From: an uncultured Desulfobulbus sp.
Lineage (GTDB): Bacteria > Desulfobacterota > Desulfobulbia > Desulfobulbales > Desulfobulbaceae
Direction of reading: 5' to 3'
Assembly (NCBI GenBank): GCA_946539945.1
Contig: CAMNHX010000103.1
Span: forward strand, 1 to 6,273
DNA: 6,273 bases
Positions 6,015-6,273 of the stretch are shown here, in pieces (positions within the stretch are counted from its first letter, which is position 1; each line of letters opens with the position of its first letter). Made by a program: the position numbers and the translations under genes. Below the pieces are notes generated by a model. The model was given only the letters and a program-made list of their open reading frames with translations, was not told where the DNA came from and did no database searches.

Positions 6015-6034
6015 AGCCCAACTCTTTTGTGCGT

Positions 6035-6110
<76 letters not shown>

Positions 6111-6116
6111 AAAATC

Positions 6117-6149
6117 AAGGGCTTACGTCATAACAGCGTAAGCCCTTTT
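6117..6149 (+). terminator. Intrinsic terminator after tRNA-Phe
   Basis: AAGGGCTTACG (6117-6127) and CGTAAGCCCTT (6137-6147) form a perfect 11-bp stem with a nine-base loop, followed by a run of four T (6146-6149). It starts only seven bases after the tRNA CCA end and ends that transcript. On the minus strand the stem is followed by a T-rich stretch (complement of 6111-6115), so it may also terminate a convergent transcript. Confidence 0.88.
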
Positions 6150-6218
6150 CCCTTCGATTTTGTGGATACCCATTTCGCAAAGCCGGGGTTTTGTTTGCCG
6201 TTCTGCAAAACTTACGCC

Positions 6219-6251
6219 AACCTGATCAAATCTATCTAAACGTGATCGGTT
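6219..6251. repeat. Imperfect 9-bp inverted repeat near the right end
   Basis: AACCTGATCA (6219-6228) mirrors TGATCGGTT (6243-6251) with one bulged T and a 14-base centre. No T-run follows directly, so it is more like an operator or a chance repeat than a terminator. The rest of 6150-6273 shows no gene. Confidence 0.3.
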
Positions 6252-6273
6252 TGCTGTTTGCTTCCTGCTTCAA

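Noticed and set aside
5143..6021. Minus-strand open frame of about 290 codons opposite the zinc-ribbon gene
   Set aside because: The plus strand has a zinc-ribbon motif, a Shine-Dalgarno, a promoter and acidic-tail composition. The minus frame has no recognisable domain, and its start region overlaps the tRNA promoter.

Overview
The window looks like a stretch of a GC-rich Gram-negative chromosome. The delta-proteobacterial (Desulfobacterota) lineage is my best guess. It rests on the family content (RDD, SpoIIM-like and DUF4129 membrane proteins, and a short CPKCG zinc-ribbon protein with an acidic tail), GTG starts used beside good Shine-Dalgarno sites, and a tRNA-Phe with encoded CCA. No gene pins down the species, so this placement is an inference.

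Positions 1-4890 hold one tightly packed plus-strand operon of six genes. They are: (1) the C-terminal part of a Pro/Ala-linker protein with a six-helix membrane domain resembling the BPSS1780 family, cut by the window edge; (2) an RDD-family membrane protein; (3) a SpoIIM/DUF95-like membrane protein; (4) an uncharacterised four-helix membrane protein; (5) a small secreted cysteine-containing protein with visibly lower GC; (6) a DUF4129-type membrane protein. Genes 1 to 4 overlap at each junction (about 17, 20 and 11 bp), and genes 5 and 6 share an ATGA stop/start. The only gap in the operon, 67 bp, lies just before the AT-rich gene 5. Comparable RDD/SpoIIM/DUF4129 sets often sit beside MoxR-type AAA+ ATPases and DUF58 proteins and are thought to form an envelope-associated system of unknown role. 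No MoxR or DUF58 gene is visible here; they could lie upstream of the window.

Positions 4891-5424 are a 534-bp stretch without a confident gene. It contains several inverted repeats (one a perfect 9-bp pair, one a perfect 8-bp pair) that could fold into a structured RNA, an A6-G-T7 tract, and a plausible sigma70 promoter near its end.

Positions 5425-5988 encode a 187-residue protein with an N-terminal four-cysteine zinc ribbon and a long acidic, probably disordered tail carrying recurring short hydrophobic motifs. A strong promoter whose -35 box overlaps the stop codon of this gene drives tRNA-Phe(GAA) at 6035-6110, followed by an 11-bp-stem intrinsic terminator. The last 120 bp hold no recognised gene.

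The most unusual points are the AT-rich secreted-protein gene embedded in the conserved membrane operon, the structured 534-bp intergenic region, the repeated motif in the zinc-ribbon protein tail, a dnaX-type slippery heptamer in the DUF4129 gene, and a U-U mismatch in the T stem of the tRNA.
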